Of a stretch of DNA of 64,000 nt, positions 25,658 to 34,392 are shown one piece after another. The notes under the pieces are model-generated. The model had not been told where the DNA came from. It made no database searches and saw only the letters and a list, made by a program, of their open reading frames with translations. Within the stretch, counting starts at the first letter, position 1. The number at the start of each line of letters is the position of its first letter. The stretch is from Lewinellaceae bacterium (lineage in GTDB: Bacteria > Bacteroidota > Bacteroidia > Chitinophagales > Saprospiraceae): NCBI GenBank assembly GCA_020636095.1, contig JACJYN010000002.1, positions 2,046,001-2,110,000 of the forward strand, written 5' to 3'. Position numbers and translations under genes: made by a program.

Positions 25658-26310
25658 GCAATCCAATCCAAGATAAGGGAAATACAGGTTTTTGGGGATC
25701 GCTGAAAGATAGTCCTTCCACAGACGAATTCATCAAAGGGCTGTGGCGCGACAATCCTGTGTTTGTGCAGGTGTTGGGGATGTGCCCGACCCTGGCCGTT
25801 TCCAATACGGCCATAAATGCCCTGGCCATGGGGCTGGCTACGGCCTTTGTCTTATTGATGTCCAACATCCTGGTTTCCTCCCTGCGGAATTTCATTCCCA
25901 AACAGGTGCGCATCGCTTCTTACATTCTGATCATCGCCACCTTCGTAACGATGACCGATTATATTATTCAGGCGATCAGCATAGACCTGCACAAGGCCCT
26001 GGGCGCGTTCATTTCACTCATCGTAGTGAACTGCCTGATATTGAGCCGGGCGGAGGCCTTTGCTTCCAAAAACACCATCGGCAAGTCCGTTTTGGATGCT
26101 TTGGGTATGGGGATCGGGTTTACCTTCGCCCTGTTCTGCCTGGGCGCAGTACGAGAGCTGCTGGGAAATGGCAGCCTTTTCGGCGTCCCGTTTTTCCCGG
26201 ATAATTTTCAGGAATGGATCGTCATGATCCTGCCGGCGGGAGGGTTTTTCACACTGGCCATCTGGTTAATCATTTTTAATGCTACCAAAGCAAAGAAGGC
26301 AACGACATGA
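25654..26310 (+). CDS. rnfE: Rnf complex subunit E
   Basis: 218 residues, six-helix integral membrane subunit of the RnfE/NqrD family. The two family cysteines that hold the intramembrane iron-sulfur centre with RnfA are visible in LGMCPTLAVSNT and VVNCLILSRAEAF. GMGIGFTFALFCLGAVREL and the C-terminal hydrophobic segment are typical. Overlaps rnfG upstream and rnfA downstream by 4 bases each. Confidence 0.94.
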   Translation: MSNPIQDKGNTGFWGSLKDSPSTDEFIKGLWRDNPVFVQVLGMCPTLAVSNTAINALAMGLATAFVLLMSNILVSSLRNFIPKQVRIASYILIIATFVTMTDYIIQAISIDLHKALGAFISLIVVNCLILSRAEAFASKNTIGKSVLDALGMGIGFTFALFCLGAVRELLGNGSLFGVPFFPDNFQEWIVMILPAGGFFTLAIWLIIFNATKAKKATT

Positions 26311-26888
26311 AAGAAGAATCACTGTGGTACATATTCATCAATGCGAGCCTGATCAACAACTTTGTATTGGCCTACTTCCTGGGCATTTGCCCTTTTCTGG
26401 GGGTGTCCGGTAAGATGGAAACCGCTACTAAAATGGGCGGCGCGGTGACCTTTGTCATGCTCATCAGCTCGATGTGCGCTTTCGCCATCCATGCTTTGCT
26501 GGTGGCCATCAACGCCACTTTCCTGCAGTTGATCAGCTTTATTGTGGTGATCGCCTCCACCGTTCAGTTGGTGGAAATGTTTATAAAGAAGATGAGCCCG
26601 GCATTGTTCAGGGCGTTGGGGATATTCCTTCCCCTGATCACCACCAACTGCGCCATACTGGCCGTAGCCTTATTCCAGACCAACAAGGGCTATGGGTTTA
26701 TCGAGAGTTTGGTGTACGCATTGGGAGCAGGCGCCGGTTTTACTCTTGCCCTGGTGCTCATGGCGGGCCTGCGGGAGCAGCTCGAATTTGCGGACGTGCC
26801 CGGCATCGTCAAAGGTACTGCGCTGACCCTGTTGGTCGCCGGCATTCTATCCCTGTCGTTTATGGGGTTTGCGGGGTTGGGCAGCTGA
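26307..26888 (+). CDS. rnfA: Rnf complex subunit A
   Basis: 193 residues, integral membrane subunit of the RnfA/NqrE family and pseudo-symmetric partner of RnfE. Its centre-forming cysteines are in LGICPFLGVSG and TTNCAILAVALFQ. LGAGAGFTLALVLMAGLREQ is the characteristic second half. The gene is 4 bases overlapped with rnfE; 112 bases follow before the next gene, with no clear terminator. Confidence 0.95.
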   Translation: MKEESLWYIFINASLINNFVLAYFLGICPFLGVSGKMETATKMGGAVTFVMLISSMCAFAIHALLVAINATFLQLISFIVVIASTVQLVEMFIKKMSPALFRALGIFLPLITTNCAILAVALFQTNKGYGFIESLVYALGAGAGFTLALVLMAGLREQLEFADVPGIVKGTALTLLVAGILSLSFMGFAGLGS

Positions 26889-27000
26889 GGTGACGCCTTC
26901 CCGTCAGGCACAGCTTAGAGAAAGGTGTCGCCTCCCCGTGTCAAACATTGACTTGAAAAACAGAATATCTTGCTCAAACCTGACCTAAAATTATGAAACA

Positions 27001-27207
27001 ATGATCATATCCTTTTTAATCGGTATCGGCGGGATGATTTTTTTAATGGCGGCTTGGGTCATCATCCAGTCGTTGTGGCGGAAGTCGTTCTCTGATTACC
27101 TATCCGACGAGGATGTACTGGCGGACCGTTCCAGCTGCGGGAATTGCGGCTGTACCACCGCCTGCGAGAATAAGCGATTGTCAACAGAAAAAAATATCAC
27201 CATCTAA
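27001..27207 (+). CDS. Small single-span membrane protein with Cys cluster, NqrM-like
   Basis: 68 residues. One N-terminal helix (MIISFLIGIGGMIFLMAAWVI) is followed by a short tail with four cysteines spaced C-x2-C-x-C-x4-C (RSSCGNCGCTTACE). This architecture resembles NqrM (DUF539), which supplies iron to the intramembrane Cys4 centre formed by NqrD/NqrE; RnfE and RnfA, encoded directly upstream, are the homologues of those two proteins. A role in Rnf centre assembly is therefore plausible but inferred. The sequence similarity itself is weak because of length; a general Cys-rich redox carrier is the alternative. Confidence 0.6.
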   Translation: MIISFLIGIGGMIFLMAAWVIIQSLWRKSFSDYLSDEDVLADRSSCGNCGCTTACENKRLSTEKNITI

Positions 27208-27218
27208 TACCAGAGGTT

Positions 27219-28076
27219 ATGGCAAACTTAGCGGACTATAATACTAAAAACAAATATCAGGCGGTTGTTAAAAAAACGGAGCGCCTGACCCCTCCCGACA
27301 CCGAAGAGGTCCGGGAAATCGTGCTGGAGGTAAAACAGCCGGAATTCAATTGCGAGGTGGACCAGAGTTTCGGCGTATTGGTGAAAACCAGTGGCGAATT
27401 CGGCACAAAAACGCATCACCGTTTGTACAGCGTGGCCGACCTGCCGGCCAGGGCGAATGGCCGGGCCGTGATCACCATGCTGGTCAAACGGTGTTCTTAT
27501 GTGGATGATTTCAGTGGGGAAAAGTATCCGGGCATAGCGTCCAACTATCTGTGTGATAGAGAAGTAGGAGACGAAATAAACATTACCGGCCCCTTCGACC
27601 TGCCCTTTTCGGTGCCGGAGGATAAAAATGCGAACCTCATCCTGATCGGAATGGGAACGGGCATTGCTCCCTTCCGGGCATTCATCAAGCACATTTATAA
27701 GAACGTAAAGGACTGGAAAGGGAAAATCCGGCTATTTTACGGTGCGCGCAGCGGCCTGGAATTGCTTTACCTGAACGACAAGGATGGCGACCTGACCAAC
27801 TACTACGACGAGGCAACCTTCAAGGCCTTCCACGCCCTGAGCCCACGCCCCACCTGGTCGGACCCCATCGCGCTGGATGCCGCTATTGAGGAACGGGCGG
27901 AAGAAATCTTCGAGATGTTGTCCCTTGCCAACACTTATGTGTACGTAGCGGGCTACGAGAAGGTCAAAGAGAAACTGGATAAAGCCTTTGCCAATATTCT
28001 GGGGTCGAGGATAAAATGGGAGACCCGAAAGGCGGAGTTGATCGTCGGCGATAAATGGGCGGAGGTTATTTACTAA
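27219..28076 (+). CDS. FNR-type FAD/NAD(P)H oxidoreductase inside the Rnf operon
   Basis: 285 residues of the plant-type ferredoxin-NADP reductase fold. The FAD-binding motif HRLYSVADLPA (RxYS) lies in the first half, SNYLCDREVGDEI follows, and the nucleotide-binding GMGTGIAPFRAFIKHIY plus FYGARSGLELLYLND lie in the second half. It would exchange electrons between NAD(P)H and ferredoxin or another one-electron carrier in the cytoplasm. It begins 12 bases after the NqrM-like gene and sits between rnfA and rnfB, not a standard Rnf position. Whether it docks to Rnf or to the ferredoxin domain of the oxidoreductase cannot be told from sequence. Confidence 0.88.
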   Translation: MANLADYNTKNKYQAVVKKTERLTPPDTEEVREIVLEVKQPEFNCEVDQSFGVLVKTSGEFGTKTHHRLYSVADLPARANGRAVITMLVKRCSYVDDFSGEKYPGIASNYLCDREVGDEINITGPFDLPFSVPEDKNANLILIGMGTGIAPFRAFIKHIYKNVKDWKGKIRLFYGARSGLELLYLNDKDGDLTNYYDEATFKAFHALSPRPTWSDPIALDAAIEERAEEIFEMLSLANTYVYVAGYEKVKEKLDKAFANILGSRIKWETRKAELIVGDKWAEVIY

Positions 28077-28181
28077 GTCGGAAATCGGAAGTGAGAAATG
28101 GGAAGTCGAAACCTGGTAGGTTGGAGACTTCAATTAAAGTAAATACCAGATATATAGGTAACCCTTAGAGCACAATATAGT

Positions 28182-29048
28182 ATGACGATTTTAATTGCAC
28201 TTGCCGCACTGGGCGGGCTGACGCTTCTACTGGCCGCTATGCTCATTCTGGCCAATAAGAAGCTGTACGTCTACGAAGATCCGCGCATCGACGTGGTGGA
28301 AGATATGTTGCCCCACGCCAACTGCGGCGCCTGTGGCCACCCCGGTTGCCGGCCATTTGCCGAAGCGTTGGTTTCCGGAAAAGCCTTGCCCGGTAAATGC
28401 ACGGTGAGCTCGGACGAAGGGCGGGTTAAAATTGCCGAATATCTGGGCATTGCCCTGGGAGCGGAGGAAAAACGGGTAGCCCGCCTGGCCTGTGCCGGCG
28501 GCATCAATGTGGCACTGAACCGCGCGAGGTACCAGGGCATCCAAAGCTGCCAGGCGGCGGCCCTGGTGTCCGGAGGAGGGAAAGGTTGTTTCTGGGGTTG
28601 CCTGGGCCACGGCGATTGTGAGGTAGCCTGTGATTTTGACGCCATCACCATGAACCCCTTCTCGCTGCCGGTGGTGGATGTGGACAAGTGTACGGCCTGT
28701 GGCGACTGTGTGGTGGCCTGCCCCAAGGACCTGTTCTCTCTGCAACCGGCCAGCCACCGGCTTTGGGTCAACTGCAAGAACCTGGAAGCCGGCGATGAAA
28801 TCCTGGAGGAATGCCAGGTTGGGTGTACGGCATGTGGCAAATGCGCCATGGACGCGCCGGGCGGCCTGATTACCATGATCAATAACCTGCCCGTGGTCAA
28901 TTACTCAGAAAACCACAATACTCAAGTTCCCATTCAGCGGTGCCCCACCGGCGCCATTGTCTGGCTGGATGATGAAGAGGGCGTAGTCAAAGGGAAGGAG
29001 GCGAAGAAGATTGTCCGGAAGGGAGAACGGGGGATGGGGTATTCGTAG
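28182..29048 (+). CDS. rnfB: Rnf complex subunit B
   Basis: 288 residues. An N-terminal membrane helix (LIALAALGGLTLLLAAMLIL) is followed by the RnfB Fe-S domain (PHANCGACGHPGCRPFAEAL...GKC) and ferredoxin-type clusters: CTACGDCVVACP, CQVGCTACGKCAMDAPGG and a late RCPTGAI. RnfB is thought to accept electrons from ferredoxin. In most operons rnfB is first or next to rnfC; here it is last, about 100 bases after the flavoprotein gene, the gap holding a GACTTCC-type repeat. Presence of RnfB and the [4Fe-4S] pair in RnfC distinguish this from Na+-NQR. Confidence 0.94.
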   Translation: MTILIALAALGGLTLLLAAMLILANKKLYVYEDPRIDVVEDMLPHANCGACGHPGCRPFAEALVSGKALPGKCTVSSDEGRVKIAEYLGIALGAEEKRVARLACAGGINVALNRARYQGIQSCQAAALVSGGGKGCFWGCLGHGDCEVACDFDAITMNPFSLPVVDVDKCTACGDCVVACPKDLFSLQPASHRLWVNCKNLEAGDEILEECQVGCTACGKCAMDAPGGLITMINNLPVVNYSENHNTQVPIQRCPTGAIVWLDDEEGVVKGKEAKKIVRKGERGMGYS

Positions 29049-29131
29049 CACTGGGCTTTCGAAAACACTTGTTCTTACTTTTTTGTCAAAGAAAAAAGGG
29101 CGAAGCAGCCACTCCATGCGAAGTAGTAAAG

Positions 29132-29524
29132 TCAAAGTTTTAGGATAGCTATAAAAATAGAAAAAGGATATAAAATTGCCCCAAGTATCCATAAGACGCT
29201 AGATAAAAACCACTTTTTTATGATGTCTTGTTTATGCCTAAACATCCAGTATGTATAAAGGATCAATGTTGCTGGATAATAGAATATGATGACCAGCATC
29301 AATACATCTTCTGGTAATGATAGCGGAATTGAAATTGATTTCTGGAATACACGGAATAAGTAGATATAGGATAAAATGGCAGATGGAAGTACATAGATGT
29401 ATGGATACAGTAATGAAAAACTAGATTTTAATTTCGATCTATAATCTATACTCACGACTTGTAGGATTGGTGTTGATAAAATTAATCGGGCTCCAGATAC
29501 GGAGTGAATTGGGATGAAACACAA
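29132..29524 (-). CDS. Hypothetical membrane protein, AT-rich
   Basis: 130 residues with about three or four hydrophobic segments (LLYPYIYVLPSAILSYIYLF, VLMLVIIFYYPATLILYTYW, SVLWILGAILYPFSIFIAIL) and little else. The codon composition is markedly more AT-rich than flanking genes, suggesting recent arrival or weak selection. I recognise no family. The first 25 residues are uncertain, so a shorter start is possible. It lies between rnfB and a pair of strong hairpins. Confidence 0.4.
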   Translation of the reverse strand: MCFIPIHSVSGARLILSTPILQVVSIDYRSKLKSSFSLLYPYIYVLPSAILSYIYLFRVFQKSISIPLSLPEDVLMLVIIFYYPATLILYTYWMFRHKQDIIKKWFLSSVLWILGAILYPFSIFIAILKL

Positions 29525-29546
29525 AGGAGCCGGCGCATGCGCCGGC
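29523..29546. terminator. Perfect 24-bp palindrome GGAGCCGGC...
   Basis: GGAGCCGGCGCA and TGCGCCGGCTCC are contiguous, a 12-bp stem with no spacer, followed on the plus strand by CTTTATTTT. It could end plus-strand transcripts coming from the Rnf operon side. Confidence 0.55.
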
Positions 29547-29616
29547 TCCCTTTATTTTGTGTCAATTCACCTTATTTTCGGTTGCAGCCGGGGGGAAGCG
29601 GCAACCGCACAACACA

Positions 29617-29651
29617 TTCGTAAAAACCGGCCGGAAGCCGGTTTTTACGAA
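29617..29651 (-). terminator. 15-bp hairpin after the thiolase gene
   Basis: TTCGTAAAAACCGGC (29617-29631) pairs perfectly with GCCGGTTTTTACGAA (29637-29651) across 5 bases. It begins 5 bases past the thiolase stop codon on the minus strand and contains its own T-run, so it is a likely bidirectional transcription end. With the palindrome at 29523 it isolates the thiolase unit. Confidence 0.7.
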
Positions 29652-29656
29652 CCAAA

Positions 29657-30847
<1,191 letters not shown>

Positions 30848-31051
30848 GTTTTTGGATTGTTTGTAGATTAAATAGGGATTTTTTGGATCAGGAGATAAGA
30901 ATACTCCCTTTAAATCAAAGGGCTAAGATATAAAAAAATATCGAAAACATATAAGTATCTAGATGTTTTATTTTGTCAATTTCGCCACATTCCCCCTTCC
31001 GCAGCTGCTTCATTTAATCCTTTGTAATTCAATCCTTTGCGGCACGGCTGA

Positions 31052-31400
31052 AGGAACGAGGTAGATAGCGTGCTGAACACCTTTGAACTGATTCCCCAAC
31101 TGGCTGCTTCGGGAAAGAACGCTATCCTGGCCGTTCCTCATGGGCCGAAAAACAGCCCCGACTCCTTTGGTGGTAAGCTTGAAAAACCCCTGGCTTTCGC
31201 AGCCTTTATGGACGATGTACAGCGGGTGGTGGCGAAACATCCTGGCGTGGCAGAAGCTCCTCTGCGGCACATCATCCTCTCCGGGCACAGCGGTGGGTAC
31301 GAGGTGATGAGTTTGTTCTCCTGCAGAGCGGGTTGACGGAGGCTATCAAAGAGGTTTGGCTGTTCGACGGGCTGTATAGTTACCCTGGGTTAAGTATCGC
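31052..31400 (+). pseudogene. Alpha/beta-hydrolase-like fragment
   Basis: The frame from about 31052 encodes RNEVDSVLNTFELIPQLAAS, AVPHGPKNSPDSFGGKLEKP and a nucleophile-elbow-like ILSGHSGGYEVMSLF, then breaks near 31325. The continuation in another frame reads SGLTEAIKEVWLFDGLYSY. An in-frame stop lies just upstream and no signal or N-terminal domain is present. Both ends are missing, so this is a decayed piece of a hydrolase gene. A GTG at 31070 could start an 88-residue product, but I do not think it is functional. Confidence 0.6.
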
Positions 31401-31439
31401 AAACCCGGCCTCCTTCAGCACAACAATATAACTTCTCCC

Positions 31440-32276
31440 CTAACCCATCTCATTCAATAACTCCATCACGATCTTCCGCATCTTCGGTTCCACCCCCTGC
31501 GCCACGGCGATCACATCTTCATGAGTCGTCTCCCGGATTTCTTCCAGTGGGTAGCATTTATTGGTGGCGGCCGAAAGGGCCATTACGTTGAGGCCCATGT
31601 GCCGGGCGACGAGCACTTCCGGCACCGTCGACATGCCTACCAGGTCGGCCCCGATGATGTGGAAGAAGTTGTATTCGGCCGGTGTCTCCAGGTTGGGGCC
31701 CTGCAGGGCCAGGTAGACGCCCTCGTGAGCGCGGATGTTGTGTTTGCGGGCGATTTCCAGCCCTTTGGCATTCAGTTGGCGGTCGTAAGTGTGCAGCATA
31801 TCGGGAAATCGGGGGCCGAGGCGTTCGTCGTTGGGGCCGCGCAGGGGGTTATCCGGCTGCATATTGATATGGTCTTTGAGGAAAACGATGTCGCCGGCCT
31901 GGATGTGCTGGTTGGCGCTGCCGGCGGCATTGGAAACAATGAGTAGTTCGATGCCCAGAAACTTCATCACCCGTATGGGAAAGGTGATTTGTTGGGCGGT
32001 ATATCCTTCGTAGTAGTGGAAACGCCCGGCCATGGCCACCACCGGCTGGCCGGCGAGGTGGCCGAAGACGAGCTTGCCCTTGTGCCCCTTCACAGTAGAA
32101 ATGGGAAAGTGCGGGATGTTCCCGTAAGGGATTTCGGCTACGGTGTCGATCTCATCGGCCAGCCCGCTGAGGCCGGTACCCAGAACGATGCCGCAGCGGG
32201 GTTGGAAATCCGTCTGGGTACGGATGAACTGAAGGGCTTCCTGAATCTGGCCGTAGAGCGATGTTTGTTTTTCCAT
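31440..32276 (-). CDS. punA: Purine-nucleoside phosphorylase
   Basis: 278 residues from MEKQTSLYGQIQEAL; the 18 residues upstream are not family-like. Family-2 (trimeric) PNP features: CGIVLGTGLSGLADEI (phosphate loop), AMAGRFHYYEGYT, VSNAAGSANQ, NPLRGPNDERLGPRFPDM, and LVGMSTVPEVLVARHMGLNV near the base-binding site. It catalyses phosphorolysis of inosine/guanosine to the free base and ribose-1-phosphate in purine salvage. Transcribed alone; the 240-base gap upstream to mqnC shows only short AAATCGCAAATCGG-type direct repeats. Confidence 0.93.
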   Translation of the reverse strand: MEKQTSLYGQIQEALQFIRTQTDFQPRCGIVLGTGLSGLADEIDTVAEIPYGNIPHFPISTVKGHKGKLVFGHLAGQPVVAMAGRFHYYEGYTAQQITFPIRVMKFLGIELLIVSNAAGSANQHIQAGDIVFLKDHINMQPDNPLRGPNDERLGPRFPDMLHTYDRQLNAKGLEIARKHNIRAHEGVYLALQGPNLETPAEYNFFHIIGADLVGMSTVPEVLVARHMGLNVMALSAATNKCYPLEEIRETTHEDVIAVAQGVEPKMRKIVMELLNEMG

Positions 32277-32517
32277 GCCTCCAAAATACGGCCCCTTGTT
32301 GGACTGACCAAAAAAAATCGAACTTCGCAAATCGCAAATCGGATATCTGATTTGTTCAGGAGGCGCGATGCTAAATTGTACCCACTGATAGGCTTATGGC
32401 TATTTCTGAGCTAATCCGGGGTTAGAACCACCAGGAATCATTAAGGGTTTAGGGCTTTGTGGATGCTCTTTGCTGCTAAACTACAGAGGTGGCACATTTC
32501 AGCATTATGCCCGCCCC

Positions 32518-33660
32518 TCAATCCACGATCATCCTTTCCCGGTCCAGTTCCTGCTGCACCATATTGGCCGGCAGTTCCCGGTACGCATACTCCTGGTTGC
32601 GCAGTTGGGGCGTGAAGCCCGCCTCGCGGATGGCGTCCTGTATGCCCTGAGCGGTGAAGCGGAAGCGGGCGCCGGCGGCGGAGACGACGTTCTCTTCGAT
32701 CATGATGGAGCCGAAGTCGTTGGCGCCGGCGTGCAGGCAGAGTTGGGCCACCGGTTTGCCCACCGTCAGCCAGGAAGCTTGTATGTTGGTGATGTTGGGC
32801 AACATAATGCGGCTCATGGCGATCATGCGCACGTACTCGTCGCCGGTGCAGGTATTGCGGGCGCGCTTGAGGCGCTTGAGGATGGTGTCCTCATCCTGGA
32901 AAGGCCAGGGGATGAAGGCGATAAAGCCCTTGGCGCCTTCTGGCTTTTGGGCCTGGACCTCGCGGATTCGAACCAGGTGGTCCATGCGTTCGTAGTTGGT
33001 TTCGATGTGGCCGAACATCATGGTGGCGGAGGTGGTCAGGCCCACCTGATGAGCGGCGTGCATAACGTCGAGCCATTCCTGGCCGCCACACTTCCCTTTG
33101 GAAATCAGGCGGCGCACCCGGTCGCTGAGAATTTCGGCGCCGGCGCCGGGAAGGGAATCCAGTCCGGCATCTTTCAAAGCTCGCAACACTTCTATATGAG
33201 TAGACTTTTCCAGTTTGGTGACATGGGCAATTTCGGGCGGGCCGAGGGCATGCAGTTTGAGGGTAGGATATAGGGCCTTCAACTGGCGGAAGAGGTGAGT
33301 GTAAAAATCCAGCCCCAAATCCGGGTGATGGCCCCCTTGCAGCAGCAATTGTTCACCGCCGTAGCTGAAGAGCTCATCGATCTTTTGCTTGTACTGTTCT
33401 ATGGTAGTGATGTAAGATTCATCGTGGCCGGGGCGGCGGTAGAAATTGCAAAACTTGCAATTGGCGATGCAAACGTTGGTGGTGTTGGAGTTGCGGTCAA
33501 TGATCCAGGTGACGACATTATTGGGTACGTGCCGTTGCCGCAGCTTGTTGCCTACGTACATCAGCTCCGCCGTGGAGGCGTTCTCAAAAAGGAAAACCCC
33601 TTCCTCCGCACTCAGGAACTCCAGGTTCAACGCCCGGTGTAGCAGCTCATCGATCTTCAT
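32518..33660 (-). CDS. mqnC: Cyclic dehypoxanthinyl futalosine synthase (radical SAM)
   Basis: 380 residues. The radical-SAM cluster motif CIANCKFCNFYRRPG (CxxxCxxC) is followed by GGEQLLLQGGHHPDLGLDFY, ALGPPEIAHVTKL and PGAGAEILSDRVR, diagnostic for MqnC. It cyclises dehypoxanthine futalosine in the futalosine route to menaquinone, which many Bacteroidota use. A promoter-type TATCTTTG sits on the minus strand about 50 bases upstream of the start. No other mqn gene is in the window. Confidence 0.95.
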   Translation of the reverse strand: MKIDELLHRALNLEFLSAEEGVFLFENASTAELMYVGNKLRQRHVPNNVVTWIIDRNSNTTNVCIANCKFCNFYRRPGHDESYITTIEQYKQKIDELFSYGGEQLLLQGGHHPDLGLDFYTHLFRQLKALYPTLKLHALGPPEIAHVTKLEKSTHIEVLRALKDAGLDSLPGAGAEILSDRVRRLISKGKCGGQEWLDVMHAAHQVGLTTSATMMFGHIETNYERMDHLVRIREVQAQKPEGAKGFIAFIPWPFQDEDTILKRLKRARNTCTGDEYVRMIAMSRIMLPNITNIQASWLTVGKPVAQLCLHAGANDFGSIMIEENVVSAAGARFRFTAQGIQDAIREAGFTPQLRNQEYAYRELPANMVQQELDRERMIVD

Positions 33661-33710
33661 ATTATAGGTTTGATTATTATCCTGTATTTAGCCTGTGTTC
33701 GAATAAGGAA

Positions 33711-33718
33711 CAAAGATA
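33711..33718 (-). promoter_or_regulatory. Bacteroidota -7 box for mqnC
   Basis: Minus-strand TATCTTTG matches TAnnTTTG exactly, 50 bases 5' of the mqnC start. A TTG for the -33 element is only found with a slightly long spacer (23 bases). Confidence 0.5.
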
Positions 33719-33807
33719 GGAAAGTCAGGTTTAGTGGAATTCAAAAAATACTGAAAGTTTGAGATATTGTATAAACTCGATTAAAAAGCAACATTCTCGT
33801 TGGCCTG

Positions 33808-33838
33808 TTGCCTGGTAGCAATTAAATGTGTATATTTG
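33808..33838 (+). promoter_or_regulatory. Bacteroidota promoter of the rimP-nusA operon
   Basis: TTG (33808-33810), a 20-base spacer and TATATTTG (33831-33838) match the -33/-7 consensus TTG-N19-21-TAnnTTTG. Transcription would start about 33845, leaving a roughly 60-base leader that contains the hairpin at 33864. Confidence 0.75.
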
Positions 33839-33863
33839 CAACAGTTAGTAAAAAGAACTCAGA

Positions 33864-33890
33864 AGAGGGAACCCCAGGTTCCCTCTTTTT
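33864..33890 (+). terminator. Intrinsic terminator/attenuator in the rimP leader
   Basis: AGAGGGAACC (33864-33873) pairs with GGTTCCCTCT (33877-33886), loop CCA, followed by a T-tract to 33890. It lies between the promoter and the rimP start, so full-length mRNA must read through it. This fits attenuation of an operon that encodes the elongation/termination factor NusA; the mechanism is inferred. Confidence 0.7.
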
Positions 33891-33906
33891 AATTCTATAT
33901 AATACT

Positions 33907-34380
33907 GTGATAGAATCTAAGATTGAATCCCTCCTGGAGGCAAAATTTCAGGAGGATGAATTTACGGACTGTTTCCTGATCGAGCTAAAATCACACGCCA
34001 ATAACAAGCTCGATGTATTCATCGACAGCGACGCCGGGATTACCTTTGAGAAATGTCAAAAGATTAGCCGTTACCTGGAACAATTCCTCGACGAAGAAGG
34101 CTGGCTGGGCGATAGTTACACGCTGGAAGTGTCTTCTCCGGGAGTGAGCCGTCCGCTGAAGCTCAAACGGCAATACCCGAGGAATATCGGCCGCAATGTG
34201 GAGGTGGCCCTCCAGGGAGGTGAAAGCAAGGAAGGCACGTTGGTGGCAGTGGGCGAAGAGGAGATCACCCTTGAGCAAAAGGTGCGTGTGAAAGAAGGGA
34301 ATCGCAAGAAAATGCAAGTCTTACAGGTGAAGGTCCCCTTTGCCGACATAAAAAAGACTGTTGTCAAAATATCATTTTAA
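33907..34380 (+). CDS. rimP: Ribosome maturation factor RimP
   Basis: 157 residues with a GTG start at 33907; the in-frame extension to 33826 would include the leader hairpin and the promoter and is rejected. RimP assists 30S assembly. Family features: CFLIELKSHANNKLDVFIDS, DAGITFEKCQKISRYLEQFLD, and the strongly conserved YTLEVSSPGVSRPLKLKRQY, followed by an Sm-like C-terminal domain. The nusA gene starts 12 bases downstream, the usual rimP-nusA-infB order. Confidence 0.92.
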   Translation: MIESKIESLLEAKFQEDEFTDCFLIELKSHANNKLDVFIDSDAGITFEKCQKISRYLEQFLDEEGWLGDSYTLEVSSPGVSRPLKLKRQYPRNIGRNVEVALQGGESKEGTLVAVGEEEITLEQKVRVKEGNRKKMQVLQVKVPFADIKKTVVKISF

Positions 34381-34392
34381 ACCTGCAATACT

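Noticed and set aside
22586..29048. Na+-translocating NADH:quinone reductase (Nqr) instead of Rnf
   Set aside because: RnfB is present and the C subunit has two [4Fe-4S] motifs; no NqrF-type fusion is found. The FNR-like protein lacks a [2Fe-2S] ferredoxin domain and membrane anchor.
33826..33906. Upstream ATG start for RimP
   Set aside because: It would place the start codon in the promoter and translate the terminator hairpin; the GTG at 33907 fits the family N-terminus.
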